Shown here piece after piece: positions 25,112 through 28,610 of a stretch of 28,610 nucleotides of DNA. The translations under genes and the position numbers were made by a program. The number at the start of each line of letters is the position of its first letter. The first letter of the stretch is position 1. The notes below the pieces were generated by a model. It was not told the origin of the DNA. It made no database searches and saw nothing but the letters and a program-made list of their open reading frames with translations. The stretch spans positions 1-28,610 of the forward strand of contig JAKBBE010000028.1 in assembly GCA_021826035.1 (NCBI GenBank). Reading direction: 5' to 3'. This DNA is from Pseudomonadota bacterium. GTDB lineage: Bacteria; Pseudomonadota; Gammaproteobacteria; Steroidobacterales; Steroidobacteraceae.

Positions 25112-26755
25112 TCACGATGTGCTCTTCATCCTCCGGTACCGGCGAATGAGGCTGTTGGTGGAACTGTCGTGGTTCAGAGCCGAGTCACCCGCAGCTTCGA
25201 GCTCCGGGATGATCGCCTGGGCCAGCGCTTTGCCGAGCTCGACGCCCCACTGATCAAACGAATTGATGTTCCAGATCGCGCCCTGGGTGAACACGACGTG
25301 CTCGTAGAGTGCGATCAGCGTACCGAGCGTGTACGGCGTCAGCCGTTCCGCCAGAATCGTGTTCGACGGACGGTTCCCTTCGAACACCCGATGCGGCACC
25401 AGCCATTCGGGCGTGCCCTCGGCGCGCACTTGCTCGGGCGTCTTGCCGAATGCAAGCGCCTCGCCTTGCGCGAACACATTGGCGAGCAGCATATCGTGAT
25501 GCCGGCCGAGCGGCGTCAGCGCCTGCGCGAAGCCGATGAAATCGCACGGAATCAGTCGCGTTCCCTGATGGATCAGCTGGTAGAACGAGTGCTGCCCGTT
25601 GGTGCCCGGCTCGCCCCAGTAGACCGGTCCGGTATCGACGCCGACCGGCATGCCCTCGAGCGTCACGTGCTTGCCGTTGCTCTCCATCGTCAGCTGCTGC
25701 AGGTACGCCGGGAAGCGCTTCAGGTACTGCTCGTACGGCAGCACGGCCACGGTCTGCGCGCCGAAGAAGTCCGTGTACCAGACCCCGAGCAGTCCGAGCA
25801 GCACCGGCAGGTTGCGCTCGAACGGTGTGCTGCGGAAGTGCTCGTCCATGGCGTGAAAGCCTGCGAGCATGGCGCGGAAATTCTCCGCACCGACGGCAAT
25901 CATCGTCGAGAGGCCGATGGCCGAGTCCATCGAGTAACGACCGCCGACCCAATCCCAGAAGCCGAACATATTGTCGGTGTCGATGCCGAACTCGCCGACC
26001 TTCTGCGCGTTGGTCGATACAGCGACGAAGTGCTTTGCGACCGCCTTGACGTCGGCGCCGAGACCGCGCACCAGCCAGTCGCGCGCGCTCTGCGCGTTGG
26101 TCATGGTCTCGAGCGTCGTGAAGGTCTTGGAGGACACGATGAACAGCGTCTCGGCCGGATCGAGCCCTTCGGTCGCCTCGAGGAAATCCGCCCCGTCCAC
26201 GTTCGAAACGAAGCGCACGCACAGCGCGCGCTCGCTGTAGTGCCGCAGCGCTTCGTACGCCATGACCGGACCGAGATCCGATCCACCGATACCGATGTTG
26301 ATGACGTTGCGAATCCGTTGACCGGTATGGCCACGCCACGCTCCGCTGCGCACGCGCTCGGCGAAGGCGGCCATCCTGTCCAGAACTGCGTGCACCTCGG
26401 GGACGACGTTCTTGCCGTCGACCAGGATGCTCGCGCCACGCGGGGCGCGCAGTGCCACGTGCAGGACCGCCCGATGTTCCGTGGCGTTGATTTTCTGCCC
26501 GCCGAACATCGCCTCGATGCGCTCGCGCAGTCCGCACTCCGCGGCGAGCTGCAGCAGCAGTCGCACCGTCTCCTCGGTGATGCGATTCTTCGAGTAATCG
26601 AGGAACAACCCGACGCCCTCGGCGCTGAAGCGCTCCGCGCGACGCGGATCCTCGGCGAACAACTGACGCAGATGCCGATCGGCGACGGCTCGATGATGCT
26701 CGCTGAGCGCGCTCCAGGCCGGACGGGTCACCAGCGCGGCGGTGTTCGGACTCAT
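25112..26755 (-). CDS. pgi: Glucose-6-phosphate isomerase
   Basis: The protein is 547 residues, close to E. coli Pgi (549). It interconverts glucose-6-phosphate and fructose-6-phosphate in the cytosol. Family motifs appear in order: [36 protein letters not shown] (phosphate-binding Ser/Thr cluster), [13 protein letters not shown], and [20 protein letters not shown] (with the catalytic Glu and His). [15 protein letters not shown] follows, with the conserved Lys. The start at 26755 is preceded by TAAGGAG, which includes the glucokinase stop codon; the reading frame continues upstream but has no conserved residues. In this operon it lets fructose-6-phosphate made by transaldolase and transketolase return to glucose-6-phosphate and re-enter the oxidative branch. 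Confidence 0.97.
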   Translation of the reverse strand: MSPNTAALVTRPAWSALSEHHRAVADRHLRQLFAEDPRRAERFSAEGVGLFLDYSKNRITEETVRLLLQLAAECGLRERIEAMFGGQKINATEHRAVLHVALRAPRGASILVDGKNVVPEVHAVLDRMAAFAERVRSGAWRGHTGQRIRNVINIGIGGSDLGPVMAYEALRHYSERALCVRFVSNVDGADFLEATEGLDPAETLFIVSSKTFTTLETMTNAQSARDWLVRGLGADVKAVAKHFVAVSTNAQKVGEFGIDTDNMFGFWDWVGGRYSMDSAIGLSTMIAVGAENFRAMLAGFHAMDEHFRSTPFERNLPVLLGLLGVWYTDFFGAQTVAVLPYEQYLKRFPAYLQQLTMESNGKHVTLEGMPVGVDTGPVYWGEPGTNGQHSFYQLIHQGTRLIPCDFIGFAQALTPLGRHHDMLLANVFAQGEALAFGKTPEQVRAEGTPEWLVPHRVFEGNRPSNTILAERLTPYTLGTLIALYEHVVFTQGAIWNINSFDQWGVELGKALAQAIIPELEAAGDSALNHDSSTNSLIRRYRRMKSTS

Positions 26756-26765
26756 GCGGGTCTCC

Positions 26766-27464
26766 TTACTTCTTGCGCGTCTTGGTGCGGGCCACGCGGG
26801 CCCCGCCGGAGGACTGCGGCTTTTCCCAGAGCTTGAATCCGCCGGCGAACGCATTGGCGTTATCGCCCGCGCGACAGTGTGCCGGCAATTCCTTCAGATG
26901 CCGGACGTTGCCGCCGCCAATCACGATGTCGTCAGGCTCCAACGCGCGGCTCAGGCGAGTGATGACATCCGTGACGTGCTTGCGCCACTTCTTCTTGCCC
27001 ATGCGCTCGAGCGCACCGTCGCTGACGTAATCTTCGTAGGTGTGTTTCAGATACGGAAGGTGGCCGATTTCCATCGGCTCGACGAGGCCATCGACGATGA
27101 GCGCGGTGCCGAGGCCCGTACCCAGGCCGAGGAAGAGCATCTTGCCGCCCTGGTAGCTGCCGAGCGCCTGCATCGCCGCGTCGTTCATCAGCCGCACCGG
27201 GCAGCCGAACGCGCTGCGGAAGTCAAAGCCCACCCAGCCCGAACCGAGATTGTGCGGCTCGGCGAGGACTCGCCCGTGCATCACCGGCCCGGGGTAACCG
27301 ATCGAGACGGCATCGTAGCGCCACCCGTGCGCCAACCGCTTGACCTTGGCGGCCATCTGCCGGGCCGTCAGTGTCGGGCCGGAGGCGAATTCGCGCTTCT
27401 CGGTCTGACCCGTGGCGAGGATCTTGACGTGAGTCCCGCCGACGTCGACGACGAGTACGTTCAT
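26766..27464 (-). CDS. ROK-family glucokinase, polyphosphate-glucokinase-like
   Basis: The 232-residue sugar kinase has the ROK/actin-like ATPase folds. The phosphate-1 loop is [11 protein letters not shown] (5-15). An [11 protein letters not shown] segment contains the catalytic Asp. The phosphate-2 loop is [27 protein letters not shown]. The latter matches polyphosphate glucokinases (GTGxGSAL...ELGHL) better than E. coli-type Glk. The zinc-binding CxCGxxGCxE of many ROK proteins is absent, as in the polyphosphate-glucokinase group. It should phosphorylate glucose with ATP and/or polyphosphate; phosphoryl donor is not provable from sequence. A basic tail ([11 protein letters not shown]) might help hold polyanions. 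It starts 4 bp after tal and ends 10 bp before pgi. Confidence 0.82.
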   Translation of the reverse strand: MNVLVVDVGGTHVKILATGQTEKREFASGPTLTARQMAAKVKRLAHGWRYDAVSIGYPGPVMHGRVLAEPHNLGSGWVGFDFRSAFGCPVRLMNDAAMQALGSYQGGKMLFLGLGTGLGTALIVDGLVEPMEIGHLPYLKHTYEDYVSDGALERMGKKKWRKHVTDVITRLSRALEPDDIVIGGGNVRHLKELPAHCRAGDNANAFAGGFKLWEKPQSSGGARVARTKTRKK

Positions 27465-27468
27465 GCGC

Positions 27469-28554
27469 TTACGCTGCCGCGCCCAGGTCAGAGCTCTTCT
27501 TGGCGATCATGCCGAGCAGTTCCTGCCAGGATTTCACGAATGACTTCGCTCCCTCGTCCTGCAGCTGCGCGGCGAGCGCATCGATCTCGATGCCCGCCTT
27601 GACGAACCGCGCGAGCACCGCCTCGCAGTCGCCCCCGTCGGCGGGCATGCTGCCGCCGATTTCGGTTCGCTGCGCCAGCGCCTTCAGCGTCGCCTCAGGC
27701 ATGGTGTTGACGGTGAACGGGGCGGCCAGCGTCTTCACGTACAGCACTTCGTCGGCCTTCGGGTCCTTCGTCCCGGTGCTGGCCCAGAGCAGCCGCTGCG
27801 CTCGGGCACCGGCGTTGAAGATCCGTTGCCAGCGCGGGGCGTGGAACGAGTCCTGGTACGCCCGATACGTCCGGCCCGCCACGGCGATGCCGAGCCGATT
27901 GACCAGATCATCCGGGACCTTGCCAATCACGGCCACGTCCCAGCGACTGATGAACACCGAGGCGACCGAGCCAACTTCGGGGTTCAGGCCCGCCGCGATG
28001 CGCCGCTCGATACCGCGCAGGTAAGCCTCGGCGGCGGCGACGTACTGCTCGCGCGAGAACAGCAGCGTCACATTGACCGGAATGCCGGCAAAAATCGCCT
28101 CTTCAATGGCCGGCAACCCTTCACGGGTGCCGGGAATCTTGATGAACAGGTTCGGCCGTTTCGCCCGCTCGTGCAGTTCCTTGGCCGCGGCAATCGTCGC
28201 GCGGGTGTCATAGGCGAGCTGCGGGGAGACCTCGAGAGACACCCAACCGTCGACGCCATTGGTACGATCGAACGTGGCGCGAAACTCGTCCGCCGCGCGC
28301 GTGATGTCCTGCAGCGCCAGGTCGAAAAACAATGCCTCGCCGCTGCGGCCCGCTTTCAACCCGGCGCGGATCGACCCGTCATAGGCACCGCTCTTCTTCA
28401 GCGCATGATCGAAGATGGTGGGGTTCGAGGTGAGCCCGGTGACCGACCACTCGGCGATGTACTGCCGCAGCGTGCCGCTGTCAAGCAAATCACGGGTGAT
28501 GTTGTCCAGCCAGATGCTCTGGCCGAACTGATTCAGGAGCTGGGTTGCTTTCAT
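27469..28554 (-). CDS. tal: Transaldolase
   Basis: This 361-residue enzyme moves a dihydroxyacetone unit between sugar phosphates in the non-oxidative pentose phosphate pathway. It belongs to the longer bacterial transaldolase group (about 350-370 residues, as in actinobacteria and cyanobacteria) rather than the 317-residue E. coli TalB. Key features are SIWLDNITRDLL near the N-terminus, TSNPTIF (residues 42-48), a SLEVSP strand (106-111), and NLFIKIPGT with the Schiff-base Lys139. GIPVNVTLLFSREQY and SVASVFISRWD are also present. It is not fused to a Pgi domain as in some species; Pgi is encoded separately downstream. GGAGGT at 28561-28566 precedes the ATG. It is the first gene of the operon inside the window; its promoter is not visible in the 56 bases upstream. 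Confidence 0.95.
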   Translation of the reverse strand: MKATQLLNQFGQSIWLDNITRDLLDSGTLRQYIAEWSVTGLTSNPTIFDHALKKSGAYDGSIRAGLKAGRSGEALFFDLALQDITRAADEFRATFDRTNGVDGWVSLEVSPQLAYDTRATIAAAKELHERAKRPNLFIKIPGTREGLPAIEEAIFAGIPVNVTLLFSREQYVAAAEAYLRGIERRIAAGLNPEVGSVASVFISRWDVAVIGKVPDDLVNRLGIAVAGRTYRAYQDSFHAPRWQRIFNAGARAQRLLWASTGTKDPKADEVLYVKTLAAPFTVNTMPEATLKALAQRTEIGGSMPADGGDCEAVLARFVKAGIEIDALAAQLQDEGAKSFVKSWQELLGMIAKKSSDLGAAA

Positions 28555-28610
28555 GATCTAACCTCCATCGCAAACCGGATCGAGCGCCGCTGCCGAAGGG
28601 CGAAGCGAAT

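Noticed and set aside
25169..26836. 555-residue plus-strand frame opposite pgi
   Set aside because: It mirrors the pgi codons and has no conserved features; the pgi gene on the minus strand is complete.

Overview
This window is GC-rich and densely coded. It comes from a Gram-negative bacterium, most likely a proteobacterium and probably a high-GC gammaproteobacterium. The Gram-negative call rests on a TonB-dependent outer-membrane receptor, a FecI/FecR-type surface-signalling pair, Tat and Sec exported periplasmic proteins, a DeaD-like helicase tail and a XenA/YqjM-type old yellow enzyme. The taxonomic placement is inferred from gene types alone. I see no rRNA, tRNA, CRISPR array, insertion sequence, prophage or attachment site.

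Layout. (1) 1-4117: the 3' end of a DEAD-box RNA helicase gene, a secreted protein with a gluzincin-like HExxH...E signature, a GT1-type glycosyltransferase, and a convergent exported protein with a DUF3471-like segment. (2) 4118-8679: a molybdo-hydroxylase locus. An XdhC-family chaperone and a MocA-like cytidylyltransferase overlap by 4 bp. They are followed by the 2Fe-2S and Tat-exported molybdopterin subunits of an isoquinoline 1-oxidoreductase-like enzyme, which also overlap by 4 bp and have their own predicted sigma-70 promoter. (3) 8881-13348: PEP synthase, a CBS-pair protein, 6-phosphofructokinase and a second CBS-pair protein, all on the plus strand. (4) 13470-14576: an old yellow enzyme. 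(5) 22501 down to 14583, minus strand: FecI-like ECF sigma factor, FecR-like regulator, TonB-dependent receptor with an STN signalling domain, PstS-like periplasmic binding protein, secreted beta-propeller, and an exported protein made of two copies of one unnamed domain. (6) 28554 down to 22646, minus strand: transaldolase, ROK/polyphosphate-type glucokinase, glucose-6-phosphate isomerase, 6-phosphogluconate dehydrogenase and glucose-6-phosphate dehydrogenase.

How they work together. Block 6 feeds glucose into the oxidative pentose phosphate pathway and back to fructose-6-phosphate; a 6-phosphogluconolactonase gene is missing from it. Block 3 holds one gluconeogenic and one glycolytic enzyme, interleaved with two proteins of a family that often senses adenine nucleotides. 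Block 5 is the best candidate for an undescribed system. It is a tightly packed, surface-signalled uptake operon whose periplasmic parts are an orphan binding protein, a propeller and a duplicated-domain protein. The ligand cannot be read from the sequence.
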